A stretch of DNA of 52,962 bases, taken from the NCBI GenBank assembly GCA_001302245.1, contig LGYU01000026.1, positions 1-52,962 of the forward strand, given 5' to 3'. The stretch is from Chitinophagaceae bacterium PMP191F (GTDB lineage: Bacteria; Bacteroidota; Bacteroidia; Chitinophagales; Chitinophagaceae). Every line of letters begins with the position of its first letter. Within the stretch, counting starts at the first letter, position 1. This document shows positions 28,845-38,135 of this stretch, piece after piece. A model generated the notes under the pieces. That model did not search any database, was not told the origin of the DNA, and saw only the letters and a program-made list of their open reading frames with translations. Position numbers and translations under genes: made by a program.

Positions 28845-29594
28845 ATGGCAAAAGTGATATTAGATATACAGGATCTGAAACGTGAGTTTAAAATGGGCTC
28901 AGAAATTGTGCGTGCCCTGAAAGGCGTTACGTTTAAAGTGGAAGCAGGCGAGTTTGTAACCATTATGGGTAGCAGTGGTTCCGGTAAAACCACATTGCTG
29001 AATATATTAGGTTGCCTGGATAAACCCAGCAGCGGTCACTACCTGCTGGATGATGTAGCCATTGGCAATCTTTCACGGAATGAGCTGGCACAGTTGCGTA
29101 ATCATAAAATAGGTTTTGTATTCCAGGCATACAACCTGCTGGCGCGTACCTCTGCATTGGAAAATGTGGAACTGCCATTGTTCTATAATCCCAATGTATC
29201 TGCACGGCAACGCAGGGAACGTGCAGTGAAAGCGCTGGAAGCTGTAAAACTGGCCGACAGGCTGGGTCATATGCCCAACCAGCTTTCCGGCGGACAACAG
29301 CAGCGTGTGGCCATTGCACGTGCATTGGTCAATGAACCGGTAATGATCCTGGCAGATGAGGCAACGGGCAACCTCGATTCCCGCACATCGTACGAGATCA
29401 TGGCACTGATGCAGGAACTGAACCAGGCACAGGGCAAGACCATTGTATTTGTAACACACGAACCGGATATCGCAGCGTTCAGCAGCAGAACCGTAACCCT
29501 GAAAGATGGTAAAGTGATCAAAGATGCAAAGAACGAAAATGTAAAATCAGCCAAAGAAGAACTGGCCAAACTGCCGGCCAATGATGATTATTGA
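28845..29594 (+). CDS. MacB-like ABC transporter ATPase subunit
   Basis: The 249-aa ATPase has Walker A GSSGSGKTT (about residues 43-51), the Q-loop in FVFQAYNLLAR, the ABC signature LSGGQQQR, Walker B VMILADEAT and the H-loop VTHEPD. It belongs to the LolD/MacB group, which powers mechanotransmission rather than direct transport through the membrane. In this operon it is separate from the permease, unlike E. coli MacB where the two are fused. A lysine-rich C-terminal extension of about 30 residues follows the ATPase core. Confidence 0.93.
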   Translation: MAKVILDIQDLKREFKMGSEIVRALKGVTFKVEAGEFVTIMGSSGSGKTTLLNILGCLDKPSSGHYLLDDVAIGNLSRNELAQLRNHKIGFVFQAYNLLARTSALENVELPLFYNPNVSARQRRERAVKALEAVKLADRLGHMPNQLSGGQQQRVAIARALVNEPVMILADEATGNLDSRTSYEIMALMQELNQAQGKTIVFVTHEPDIAAFSSRTVTLKDGKVIKDAKNENVKSAKEELAKLPANDDY

Positions 29595-29641
29595 TCGGTT
29601 TTGTATATACCTGAAGCTGATAACAATAAAAGCATTGTAGT

Positions 29642-30868
29642 ATGAATGTCATTAACCTGTTCCGGATTGCACTGCGTGCATTGCAACGCAACAAGATGCG
29701 GGCATTTTTAACAATGCTCGGTATTATTATTGGTGTGGCAGCGGTGATTGCCATGGTGGCCATCGGGCAGGGGTCCAAACAGAGTATCCAGAGCCAGTTG
29801 TCCAGCATGGGTTCCAACATGGTTACCATACGGCCTAACAGCAACCAGGCAGTAGGCGGTGGTGCCAGGCTGGATGCATCCAGCGTACAATCACTTACAC
29901 TGGATGATATTACGGCAATCAGGCGGCAGGCACAATATATTACCGCAGTGTCTCCGGCCGTGTCTGGTCGCGGACAGGTAATCTATGGTGGCAATAACTG
30001 GCCTACCACTATACAGGGTGTAAGCCCTGAGTATCTGACCATTCGTGACTGGCCAATAAAAGATGGTATTCCATTCTCAGATGAAAATGTAAATACAGCA
30101 GCTAAAGTTTGCCTGGTAGGACAAACAGTTGTTGAAAACATTTTTACGGCCGGTGAAGAGCCGGTAGGAAAAATCATCCGTTTCGGTGGTATTCCTTTTA
30201 AAGTAATAGGTGTGCTGGCCGAAAAAGGAGAAAATGCTTTTGGGCAGGACCAGGATGATATTATACTGGCGCCTTACACCACTGTACAGAAAAGGATACT
30301 GGCCATTACCTATATCCAGAACATATTTGCTTCTGCACGCGATGAAAGCAGTACCGACAATGCTACTGCTGAACTCAGTGATATTTTGCGCACTTCGCAC
30401 AAACTAAAGAAGGGTGACCAGGATGACTTCCTGGTACGTACGCAGGCAGAACTGATCAACACCTTCAGTTCCACCAGCCAGTTGCTGACGGTATTACTGA
30501 CCGCCATTGCCGGTATTTCATTGATCGTAGGTGGCATTGGCATCATGAATATTATGTATGTATCAGTAACAGAACGTACCAAAGAGATCGGTTTGCGTAT
30601 GTCCATCGGTGCCCGTGGTATTGATATCTTGCTACAGTTCCTGGTGGAAGCCATCATGATTAGTGTAACCGGCGGTATTATTGGTGTGTTGTTGGGCATA
30701 GCAGCTTCAGAACTGGTTACTATTTTCTTGTCATGGCCCACACTGGTATCACGATCCTCCATTTTACTTTCCTTTATGGTATGTGCCATTACCGGCGTGT
30801 TCTTTGGGTATTATCCTGCACAGAAAGCATCACGCCTGGATCCAATCGAAGCATTGCGCTATGAATAG
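29642..30868 (+). CDS. macB: MacB-like permease subunit
   Basis: The 408-aa protein has one N-terminal membrane helix (MRAFLTMLGIIIGVAAVIAMV), a large MacB_PCD periplasmic domain (about residues 45-245) and three C-terminal helices of the FtsX domain, with KEIGLRMSIGARGIDIL and a terminal DPIEALRYE. This is the four-helix MacB topology. With the ATPase, adaptor and TolC genes upstream it makes a complete tripartite efflux system for drugs or secreted small molecules. It is convergent with the glycosylase gene 10 bases downstream. Confidence 0.92.
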   Translation: MNVINLFRIALRALQRNKMRAFLTMLGIIIGVAAVIAMVAIGQGSKQSIQSQLSSMGSNMVTIRPNSNQAVGGGARLDASSVQSLTLDDITAIRRQAQYITAVSPAVSGRGQVIYGGNNWPTTIQGVSPEYLTIRDWPIKDGIPFSDENVNTAAKVCLVGQTVVENIFTAGEEPVGKIIRFGGIPFKVIGVLAEKGENAFGQDQDDIILAPYTTVQKRILAITYIQNIFASARDESSTDNATAELSDILRTSHKLKKGDQDDFLVRTQAELINTFSSTSQLLTVLLTAIAGISLIVGGIGIMNIMYVSVTERTKEIGLRMSIGARGIDILLQFLVEAIMISVTGGIIGVLLGIAASELVTIFLSWPTLVSRSSILLSFMVCAITGVFFGYYPAQKASRLDPIEALRYE

Positions 30869-30878
30869 TTGGTGAAGT

Positions 30879-31610
30879 TTACTTGTACAATATCTGGCAG
30901 TTGTTGCAAAAGAAAGTACGCCTGTGGGTTTTGCCCAGGTATTTTTTGATCAATGGAGTATGACAACGTGGACAGGTTTTTTTGGTATGTACCAGCCAAT
31001 GCTTTTTCAGTTCAAACGCTTTTTTCCAATGCAGAAAATCAAAACTGTACTGGCGCGCTTCTTTGATCATTGCGGTCAATTTACGCGCCGGTAATTTTCC
31101 CACCTTACTTTCCGGGTGTACACGAATGCGAAAGGCTACCTCGTTTTTAATAATATTTCCTACACCGGAAAAAATGTTCTGATCCAGCAGTGCATCACAT
31201 ACCAGCATATCAGGCTGTGCCTTCAGTTTTTCTTTTGCTTTGGAAGCAGACCAATGCGGGTTCATTACATCCGCCGTCCAGTCGTAAATAGTATCGGGAT
31301 CTTCCTCCAGCAACTTAATGGAACAGGCATAAAAGCTGAGTGTGCCATTACTGAAATCAAGCTGTAAACGGGGACTGGTACTTTTAGGATCGTTAATGCG
31401 GTAAGAACCAAACAACATGAAATGAATGCGGACAGTAATATCCTGAAAACAGATGAGGAAATGTTTGCCCCAGCTTTTAAAATCTTTTACCTTTTTATTC
31501 TTCAGTTGCTGAATAGCCAGTTTACTATTGCCGCTTACATGCAATACTTTTTTGCCTTTAAAAGCAGCAACTTCTTCTTTCAGGATAACTATGGATGGAC
31601 CTTCGGGCAT
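30879..31610 (-). CDS. Fpg/Nei-family DNA glycosylase
   Basis: The 243-aa protein begins MPEGPS, giving the Schiff-base nucleophile Pro2 and catalytic Glu3 of the family. The helix-two-turn-helix is around DQNIFSGVGNIIKNEVAF, and a zinc finger closes the protein (C-x2-C-x18-C-x2-C, near residues 213-238). It removes oxidised bases and nicks the abasic site. PEGP rather than PELP favours the Nei (endonuclease VIII) side of the family, as does the short length. It is adjacent to a PfpI-family gene on the same strand, separated by a terminator. Confidence 0.87.
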   Translation of the reverse strand: MPEGPSIVILKEEVAAFKGKKVLHVSGNSKLAIQQLKNKKVKDFKSWGKHFLICFQDITVRIHFMLFGSYRINDPKSTSPRLQLDFSNGTLSFYACSIKLLEEDPDTIYDWTADVMNPHWSASKAKEKLKAQPDMLVCDALLDQNIFSGVGNIIKNEVAFRIRVHPESKVGKLPARKLTAMIKEARQYSFDFLHWKKAFELKKHWLVHTKKTCPRCHTPLIKKYLGKTHRRTFFCNNCQILYK

Positions 31611-31640
31611 ATATAAGATAACTTAACCGGATAAGGAAAC

Positions 31641-31664
31641 AAAGCCACCCGTAAGGATGGCTTT
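31641..31664 (-). terminator. terminator of the PfpI-family gene
   Basis: A 10-bp stem with one mismatch (31641-31650 with 31655-31664, loop GTAA) lies 5 bases beyond the stop; the minus strand continues GTTTCCTTAT. Confidence 0.6.
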
Positions 31665-31669
31665 CAGAA

Positions 31670-32236
31670 TTAATGGGCTGGCACTTTAGCATGAGCACCT
31701 TCTTTAATTTCTTCGATCATTTTTTTATTGAAAGCTTCCAGGTCTTTCGGGCTGCGGCTGGTCACCAGGCCGTTATCGGTCACTACTTCTTTATCCTGCC
31801 ATTGCACACCGGCATTGATAAGATCTGTTTTCACAGAAGGATAAGACGTCATGGTACGGCCCTTCAGCGCACGCGTTTCAATCAGTAATTGCGGACCGTG
31901 ACAAATAGCTGCAATAGGTTTACCGGTGGCCAGAAATTGTTGCGCAAATGCTACACAATCTTTATTCTGACGCATCTGGTCAGGGTTCAGCACGCCGCCA
32001 GGTATTACTAATGCATCATAGTCATCCGCATTGGCCTTATCAAGTTGTACATCTACCGGCAATTCAATAGACCAGTGATCATGATTCCATGCTTTTACTT
32101 TTTGAGGTTGAGGTGACACAATGTCAACTTTTGCACCGGCAGCTTCCAGTGCTTTTTTAGGACTGGTCAATTCAACTTCTTCAAAACCATTTTCGGTAAT
32201 AATGGCTACTCTTTTTCCGCTCAGTGTGGCTGCCAT
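31670..32236 (-). CDS. DJ-1/PfpI family protein (YhbO-like)
   Basis: The 188-aa protein is a class I glutamine-amidotransferase-like DJ-1/PfpI member with the nucleophile elbow AAICHGPQLL (Cys112, His113) and the partner acidic residue in TENGFEEVEL. Relatives of this length (YhbO, PfpI) are linked to oxidative, heat and acid stress and to removal of methylglyoxal adducts; intracellular protease activity has also been claimed for the family. The catalytic residues look intact. It is transcribed by itself, ahead of a 278-base gap. Confidence 0.88.
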   Translation of the reverse strand: MAATLSGKRVAIITENGFEEVELTSPKKALEAAGAKVDIVSPQPQKVKAWNHDHWSIELPVDVQLDKANADDYDALVIPGGVLNPDQMRQNKDCVAFAQQFLATGKPIAAICHGPQLLIETRALKGRTMTSYPSVKTDLINAGVQWQDKEVVTDNGLVTSRSPKDLEAFNKKMIEEIKEGAHAKVPAH

Positions 32237-32523
32237 AAAAATTGATTTAAGTGTAAATAAATAGGATTTAATACCGATTATGCTTCAAAAGGCATACCAT
32301 CACCCGTTTTAACCTATAGTGCCAGCGGGTAACTGTACAGGTGGGGGATAAAGAAAATTGATCTGTTACAATAATTGCATGAATTGTTGCAAAGTGTTGC
32401 GACATCGTTTTTTAGTTTATCCGGAGGCTTACCACTTGTGTTTGTTTTTCACCGTTGGTGTAGCGCGAAAAAAAATGTGTAACAATTAAATAACTGCTGC
32501 GACTAAAGTGCAAAATGTATAGC

Positions 32524-34992
32524 ATGAAACAATTGTTCCTATTAACCTTATCTGCTTTTTTCTTCGTAGCGTTTGCACAGGCACAGCAAGTTGCCGGTAG
32601 TGTGAAGGATGAGCAGGGTAAAGCGCTGGGTGGTGCTACCGCCTCCCTTAAAAAAATAAAAGACTCCTCTGTTGTAAAATTCGGCGTAACTGATAATGAA
32701 GGTAAATACAGCTTTGCAGGTGTTGCAGGCGGTAAATATTTTGTAGTGGTTTCCTTTACAGGACACCAGCCTGCCAGTTCAGGTGCGTTTGAAGTAAGCG
32801 GCAGCGGCAAAATTGAAGTGCCGGGTATGGTGTTAGCCAGGGCTACCGGCAACCTGAAAGAAGTAGTAGTTACTACGCGTAAACCTATAGTAGAAGTTCG
32901 GGCCGATAAAATGGTGGTGAATGTAGAGGGAACTATCAACTCAGTAGGACAGGATGCGTTGGAACTGCTGCGCAAATCACCTGGTGTTTCTGTTGATAAA
33001 GATGAGAACCTGAGCCTGAGTGGCAAAAACGGTGTACAGGTATACATTGACGGTCGTCCTACGCCGCTTTCCGGTAAAGACCTGGCAGATTATCTGAAAT
33101 CTATCCAGTCATCTTCTGTTGAGTCTATTGAACTTATTACCAATCCTTCTGCCAAATATGAAGCGGCCGGTAATGCAGGTATCATCAACATCAAGCTGAA
33201 AAAGAATAAATCATTTGGTACCAACGGCTCAGTAAATGCCGGGTATGCTATCGGTGTATATTCCAAATACAACGGCGGGTTGTCGCTGAACCACAGAAAC
33301 GCAAAAGTGAACCTGTTTGGTAATTACAATTACAACAACAGCCTGAACGAAGGTAAAATGAGCCTGTATCGTGAGTTGTATCGCAATGGTAACCCTGATA
33401 CCCTGTTTGATCAGAAAGGCACCATCGATGTCAAATCACAAACCCATGTATTCAAAGCAGGTATGGATTACTTCCTGAACAAAAGAAGTACCATTGGTGT
33501 AATGGTGAACGGCAACCTGTCAGATAATGAAATCAACAACTACAGCCGTACACCGATCTCTTATATTCCCACAGGTACGGTAACGAAAGTGCTGGTGGCC
33601 GATAACAGCAGTACGCAGAACAGGAAAAACCTGAATGGTAACGTGAACTACCGTTATGCAGACAGTCTTGGTCGTGAACTGAATGTGGATGGAGACTATG
33701 GCTGGTTCAAGATCAGGAACAACCAGCAGCAGCCCAATGTGTACTACGATCCTACAACCGGTAACGAGATCAGTCGCCGTGATTACAACATGATAGCGCC
33801 TACAGACATCAATATGTATAGTCTGAAAGCTGATTATGAACAGAATTTCAAAAAGGGTCGTTTGGGCATTGGTGGTAAAACGTATTTTGTAAACAGCGTA
33901 AATGATTTTGAGCGCTATGATGTATGGGGCAGTGCGAAACAACTGGACACGCTGCGCAGCAATAAATTTGACTATAGGGAAAATATCAATGCCGCGTATG
34001 TGAACTACAACCGCGCATTCAAAGGATTTATGATCCAGGTAGGTCTGCGTGTGGAAAATACCAACACAAAAGGTATTTCCAATGGGTTTAAGTTTGTGGG
34101 TGGCGATTATATACCGTACGATTCTACGTTCAACCGTCACTATACCGACTTCTTTCCCAGTGCAGCCATTACGTTCAACAAAAAGCCCACCAACCAATGG
34201 AGCTTTACCTATAGCCGCCGTATTGACCGCCCGGCTTATCAGAACCTGAACCCGTTTGAATTTAAGCTGGATGAATACACTTTCCAGAAAGGCAATACGC
34301 AGTTACGTCCGCAGTACACCAACAGCATTGGTATAAGCAATACGTATAAGTACAGACTTACTACCTCGCTGAACTATAGCCATGTCAAAGACGTGTTCAC
34401 ACAGATCGTAAAGACTGCTGAGGTATCCAAAGCTTTCCTGACACAGGAAAACCTGGCAACACAGGACATTGTGAGCCTGAACATCAGCTATCCGTTCCAG
34501 TACAAATGGTACAGCATTTTTGCCAATGTGAACTCATTCTATTCACATTACAAAGCAAACCTGCCTGAAGGAAGAATTGACATTGATGCGTTCTCTGTAC
34601 AGGTATTTGCGCAGCAGTCTGCCCGCCTGGGTAAAGGATGGACAGCCGAAATGAGTGGTTTTTATGTTTCTCCCAGCATCTGGCAGGGTACTTTCAAGAG
34701 CAAATACATCTGGAGTATTGATGGCGGTATCCAGAAAACAGTGCTGAAAGGCAAAGGAACCCTGAAAGCCTCTGTAAGCGACATTTTCAGAACCCTGAAA
34801 TGGAGAGGTACCAGCGATTTCAGCAACCAGTTGCTGATTGCCAGCGGTAACAACGAAAGCCGTCAGCTGAAGCTGAACTTCTCTTACCGCTTTGGTAACA
34901 ACCAGGTAAAAGCCGCCCGCCAGCGTAAAACCGGGGTAGATGAAGAAAGCAAACGTGTTGGAAGCCAGGGTGGAGGCATCGGCAACCAATAA
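32524..34992 (+). CDS. TonB-receptor-like outer membrane beta-barrel protein
   Basis: The 822-aa protein has a signal peptide (MKQLFLLTLSAFFFVAFAQA) and a carboxypeptidase-regulatory-like domain (about 25-110, VAGSVKDEQGKALGGATASL). A plug-like domain follows (VSVDKDENLSLSGKNGVQVYIDG), then a long C-terminal barrel of the outer-membrane-beta-barrel family 3 (OMP_b-brl_3). No SusD partner or clear TonB box is adjacent, so the ligand is not predictable; this subgroup is common in Bacteroidota and often lacks SusD. The ATG at 32524 is preferred over 32515, which adds three residues. A strong terminator follows. Confidence 0.88.
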   Translation: MKQLFLLTLSAFFFVAFAQAQQVAGSVKDEQGKALGGATASLKKIKDSSVVKFGVTDNEGKYSFAGVAGGKYFVVVSFTGHQPASSGAFEVSGSGKIEVPGMVLARATGNLKEVVVTTRKPIVEVRADKMVVNVEGTINSVGQDALELLRKSPGVSVDKDENLSLSGKNGVQVYIDGRPTPLSGKDLADYLKSIQSSSVESIELITNPSAKYEAAGNAGIINIKLKKNKSFGTNGSVNAGYAIGVYSKYNGGLSLNHRNAKVNLFGNYNYNNSLNEGKMSLYRELYRNGNPDTLFDQKGTIDVKSQTHVFKAGMDYFLNKRSTIGVMVNGNLSDNEINNYSRTPISYIPTGTVTKVLVADNSSTQNRKNLNGNVNYRYADSLGRELNVDGDYGWFKIRNNQQQPNVYYDPTTGNEISRRDYNMIAPTDINMYSLKADYEQNFKKGRLGIGGKTYFVNSVNDFERYDVWGSAKQLDTLRSNKFDYRENINAAYVNYNRAFKGFMIQVGLRVENTNTKGISNGFKFVGGDYIPYDSTFNRHYTDFFPSAAITFNKKPTNQWSFTYSRRIDRPAYQNLNPFEFKLDEYTFQKGNTQLRPQYTNSIGISNTYKYRLTTSLNYSHVKDVFTQIVKTAEVSKAFLTQENLATQDIVSLNISYPFQYKWYSIFANVNSFYSHYKANLPEGRIDIDAFSVQVFAQQSARLGKGWTAEMSGFYVSPSIWQGTFKSKYIWSIDGGIQKTVLKGKGTLKASVSDIFRTLKWRGTSDFSNQLLIASGNNESRQLKLNFSYRFGNNQVKAARQRKTGVDEESKRVGSQGGGIGNQ

Positions 34993-35017
34993 TCATCTTT
35001 CGCCTGCTAAATGACTG

Positions 35018-35052
35018 GAAATCTCCCCGGAATAGGGGAGATTTCTGTTTTT
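35018..35052 (+). terminator. intrinsic terminator of the barrel gene
   Basis: A perfect 11-bp stem (35018-35028 with 35035-35045, loop GGAATA) is followed by TGTTTTT, 26 bases past the stop. Confidence 0.85.
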
Positions 35053-35143
35053 AGGGGTGTTTTGCGGCATTATAGTATCTTTAGGTGTATTAACCATTGA
35101 GGTTCCGGTGTGTGCCGGCCCTTATAACCTAATTATTTTTAGT

Positions 35144-36352
35144 TTGAAGTTTTCAGAATTTGGCCTGGATGAAGGATTGATCGAAGGGATTGCCGCTACT
35201 GGCTATGAAACTGCCACCCCTATCCAGGAACAGGTAATTCCTACCATTTTAGCGGGTAATGATGTAATAGCCTGTGCCCAAACGGGAACCGGTAAAACGG
35301 CTGCTTTTCTGCTGCCCGTAATCCACCGGTTACTGCAGCACAGCAACGACGGACAGGTAAATGCCCTGATACTGGTACCCACACGCGAGCTGGCTATCCA
35401 GATAGCCCAGAACCTTGACGGTTTGTCTTACTTTACTTCTATCAGCTCCATTGCTATTTATGGTGGCGGCGATGGCGGTAACTTTGCTACCGAAAAACAG
35501 GCACTGACCAAAGGCGTAGATATTGTGGTAGCCACCCCGGGCAGACTGATTGCCCACCTGAACATGAACTATGCAAAACTGAAAGGTTTGCAGTTCCTGG
35601 TACTGGATGAGGCTGACCGTATGCTGGATATGGGTTTCCAGGACGATATCATGAAGATCATTTCTTACCTGCCAACAGAAAGACAAACATTACTGTTCTC
35701 TGCCACTATGCCCGAGAAGATCCGGACTTTGTCGAAAAAGATATTACAGGAGCCCAAAGAAGTGAACATTGCCATTTCCAAACCACCGGAAAAGATTGTT
35801 CAGTTGGCGTATGCAGTATATGATACACAGAAACTACCCCTGATACAATTGCTGCTGAAAACAAAACAGTTCAAAAATGCACTGGTATTCTGTTCACGCA
35901 AACAAAGTGTAAAACAACTTACGCGCGAGCTGCGCAGAACAGGGATCAACATTGGCGAAATACATTCTGATCTGGAACAGTCGGCACGTGAAGATGTGTT
36001 GCTGCAGTTTAAAAGCGGCAGACTGTCAGTGCTGGTAGCCACAGATATTTTATCACGTGGTATTGATATTGACGGTATTGACCTGGTGATCAATTACGAT
36101 GTACCGCACGATGGTGAAGATTATATTCACCGCATTGGCCGTACGGCACGTGCAGAATCAGACGGCGCTGCTATTACCCTGATAGGTGATAAGGAACAAC
36201 AACGTTTTGCGGCAATTGAAAACCTGCTGGGTAAACCGGTCAATAAAATGATTGTACCGGAACAGTTAGGTCCTGTGCCGGATTATAATCCGCGGCAACG
36301 GAAAGGCGGTCCCCACGGCCAACAACGCCGTAAGTTTTATAAAAAACACTAA
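35144..36352 (+). CDS. DEAD-box RNA helicase (TTG start)
   Basis: This RhlE-like helicase has the Q motif (YETATPIQEQ), motif I AQTGTGKTAAF, motif Ia PTRELAIQ, motif II DEAD in LVLDEADRMLDMG, motif III SATMP and motif VI HRIGRTARA, then a short basic tail (RQRKGGPHGQQRRKFYKKH). It unwinds structured RNA in ribosome assembly or mRNA decay. The start is placed at TTG 35144, which gives MKFSEFGLDEGLIEGI, the normal opening of the family. The open frame extends upstream to an ATG at 35057, but those 29 residues have no helicase similarity. Confidence 0.88.
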   Translation: MKFSEFGLDEGLIEGIAATGYETATPIQEQVIPTILAGNDVIACAQTGTGKTAAFLLPVIHRLLQHSNDGQVNALILVPTRELAIQIAQNLDGLSYFTSISSIAIYGGGDGGNFATEKQALTKGVDIVVATPGRLIAHLNMNYAKLKGLQFLVLDEADRMLDMGFQDDIMKIISYLPTERQTLLFSATMPEKIRTLSKKILQEPKEVNIAISKPPEKIVQLAYAVYDTQKLPLIQLLLKTKQFKNALVFCSRKQSVKQLTRELRRTGINIGEIHSDLEQSAREDVLLQFKSGRLSVLVATDILSRGIDIDGIDLVINYDVPHDGEDYIHRIGRTARAESDGAAITLIGDKEQQRFAAIENLLGKPVNKMIVPEQLGPVPDYNPRQRKGGPHGQQRRKFYKKH

Positions 36353-36430
36353 GCCATATTCTTGATGGCATAACAGAAGTCAGAAAAGCTGAAACAGAAA
36401 ATACGCTACATCTCCAAACCGGTTGCTGCT

Positions 36431-37264
36431 ATGTTGTATAACCGTCAATTACTGATAGTAGTCCTGTTATTATGCAGCATCCTGCTGCTGGTATATAGTT
36501 GCGCGCACAATCCCTATGCAAAAAGCAATAAGCTGTACAAACAGCAGTCTGGTTCACTGGCAGGCAATATTCGCAGTATTCCCAATCAGCTGGTAATAGA
36601 TTCTGTAGTAACGCCTGCCTATGCAGTGGGTACTACCAACTTTGACCTGCGTAAGCCCAACTTTGTTATCATTCATCATACTGCACAGAATTCCTGTGAG
36701 GAAACATTAAAGACCTTCACCCTGCAGCAATCGAAGGTAAGCGCACATTACGTAGTATGTAAGGATGGCACCATTTATCACATGCTGAATGATTATCTGC
36801 GTGCATGGCAGGCCGGTATCAGCAAATGGGGCAATTTTACAGACATCAATTCTTCCAGCATCGGTATTGAAATAGACAACAACGGGTATGAACCGTTCAG
36901 TGGTCCGCAGGTCACCAGCCTGTTGCAATTGCTGGATACGCTGAAAAGAAAATATGCTATTCCTGCTGCTAATTTTATCGGGCATTCTGATATTGCACCC
37001 GGTCGTAAAGTAGACCCCAATGCTTATTTTCCCTGGCAATCGCTGGCTGAAAGAGGATTCGGGTTGTGGTATGATACAACCAATGTAGCTGTACCACCTG
37101 CCTTTGATCCTATTGTGGCGCTGCGCATTATTGGCTACAATGTAAAGGATAGTGTAAATGCCATCAAATCGTTCAAGCTGCATTTTGTACAATACGATAC
37201 CAGCCGCGTTATTAATGAAACTGATAAAAAGATACTGTTCGATCTTTCACGCAAAGCGATGTAA
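36431..37264 (+). CDS. N-acetylmuramoyl-L-alanine amidase lipoprotein (Amidase_2)
   Basis: The 277-aa protein has a lipoprotein-like N-terminus (LLIVVLLLCSILLLVYSC, Cys24) and an AmpD/Amidase_2 domain. Zinc-binding residues appear in VIIHHTAQN (first His), and in GHSDIAPGRKVDP (second His and the Asp/Lys region), with IGIEIDNNG in between. It cleaves the bond between MurNAc and L-Ala in peptidoglycan. The lipid anchor would hold it in the periplasm, for wall remodelling or recycling. About 50 C-terminal residues (VAPP...SRKAM) form a peptidoglycan-binding-like helical region. Confidence 0.88.
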   Translation: MLYNRQLLIVVLLLCSILLLVYSCAHNPYAKSNKLYKQQSGSLAGNIRSIPNQLVIDSVVTPAYAVGTTNFDLRKPNFVIIHHTAQNSCEETLKTFTLQQSKVSAHYVVCKDGTIYHMLNDYLRAWQAGISKWGNFTDINSSSIGIEIDNNGYEPFSGPQVTSLLQLLDTLKRKYAIPAANFIGHSDIAPGRKVDPNAYFPWQSLAERGFGLWYDTTNVAVPPAFDPIVALRIIGYNVKDSVNAIKSFKLHFVQYDTSRVINETDKKILFDLSRKAM

Positions 37265-37313
37265 TGTAAGAGTGAAGTGACAGGGTGAAATGTTTAAAAT
37301 GCAAGAATAAAAA

Positions 37314-37349
37314 AGCCGCTAACCTGGTTGTTAATCCCTGTTAGTGGCT
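37314..37349 (+). terminator. hairpin after the amidase gene
   Basis: A 10-bp stem (37314-37323 with 37340-37349, one G:U, 16-base loop) lies 50 bases past the stop, without a clear U tract. The gap to 37502 is otherwise non-coding. Confidence 0.4.
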
Positions 37350-37501
37350 ATACCTGATACGGTCTTCAAAATCCTGTCGCTGAACTTTACTCATCCTTGT
37401 CGTTATCAATCATCCGGTCTATATCCAATCATCCGCATCATCTTCCGCGGCGATCAAATTATCCGTACCATCCATTGCCAGCCCTCCCATCCGCAACCTG
37501 A

Positions 37502-37717
37502 TCAGTCTTCCAACTCCTTACAATAATATCCTGCCAGTTCCAGTGTTTGTTCAACTATCTGGGGAGAAAGGCTATGACTTTCAATCCGCAGTATTTTATC
37601 ACGATCGTGCAGATCAACATTCCATCTGATGATACCTTCCAGCCTGTTGAGAAGCGGTACAATGGAATGAATGTTTTTCTTATAACGCAGATTGGTTTTG
37701 AAAACAAGAATATTCAT
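37502..37717 (-). CDS. small HMA-like protein, no metal-binding cysteines
   Basis: The 71-aa product has the beta-alpha-beta-beta-alpha-beta spacing of heavy-metal-associated (HMA) domains: VFKTNLRYKKNIHSIVPLLNRL, IIRWNVDLHDRDKILRIES, and IVEQTLELAGYYCKELED (each a strand plus helix). The CxxC loop is replaced by NLRY, so it should not bind copper in the usual way. It lies 29 bases downstream of the membrane protein in the ECF sigma operon. Small proteins of this kind are frequent in Bacteroidota; the role is unknown. Confidence 0.65.
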   Translation of the reverse strand: MNILVFKTNLRYKKNIHSIVPLLNRLEGIIRWNVDLHDRDKILRIESHSLSPQIVEQTLELAGYYCKELED

Positions 37718-37746
37718 CAGAGGATGGTTATGGTTGGTGAAATTGG

Positions 37747-38127
37747 TTATTCGGCACCCGGTTCACCTTGCTGTTCAAAAGGCTGCCTGCTGAACGGGCG
37801 ACCAAACCTGCCACAACGTTCGCGCCATTTCTGTTTAAAGCTTTCACGTTCTTCGGGCGTCATCTTGTGCCATTTTTCGTTCATGCGTTCACGCATGCCT
37901 TCGCGTCTGTGACGCCAGCCACCGCGACCATGAAAGCCACCGAATAATATTTTGGAAAGAACCAGTATGCCCAGTGCCTGCCAGAAAGTAACAGTGCCTA
38001 CATGCAGCACTGATGGTAAAATAGCATTCCACAAGGTCATAACAATAAAAGTGAACAGGGCAATACAAGCTGGTATCAGCAGTATCAGCAATAAAAATCT
38101 GGGTTTACGTTTTCCGTAGCGCATCAT
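37747..38127 (-). CDS. small membrane protein next to an ECF sigma factor
   Basis: The 126-aa protein has two membrane helices (FLLLILLIPACIALFTFIVMTLW and VTFWQALGILVLSKILFGGF). Between them is LWNAILPSVLHVG, a motif recurrent in Bacteroidota proteins encoded beside sigma factors. The C-terminal tail is strongly basic and Arg/Glu-rich (about residues 68-126). It starts 8 bases after the sigma factor stop, so the two are co-transcribed. A role in controlling the sigma factor is plausible but there is no classical anti-sigma domain. Confidence 0.65.
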   Translation of the reverse strand: MMRYGKRKPRFLLLILLIPACIALFTFIVMTLWNAILPSVLHVGTVTFWQALGILVLSKILFGGFHGRGGWRHRREGMRERMNEKWHKMTPEERESFKQKWRERCGRFGRPFSRQPFEQQGEPGAE

Positions 38128-38135
38128 GCAATATT

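Noticed and set aside
33520-34197. Long minus-strand ORF (225 codons) inside the outer membrane barrel gene
   Set aside because: It lies wholly antisense to a well-supported gene, has no recognisable family and shows a composition expected from complementing a barrel gene.
35057-35143. N-terminal extension of the DEAD-box helicase from ATG 35057
   Set aside because: The 29 residues have no similarity to the family, and the TTG at 35144 gives the standard start.
37380-37475. Repeated ATCATCCG-like words resembling a CRISPR or tandem array
   Set aside because: The words are short, irregularly spaced and imperfect; there is no constant repeat or spacer length.
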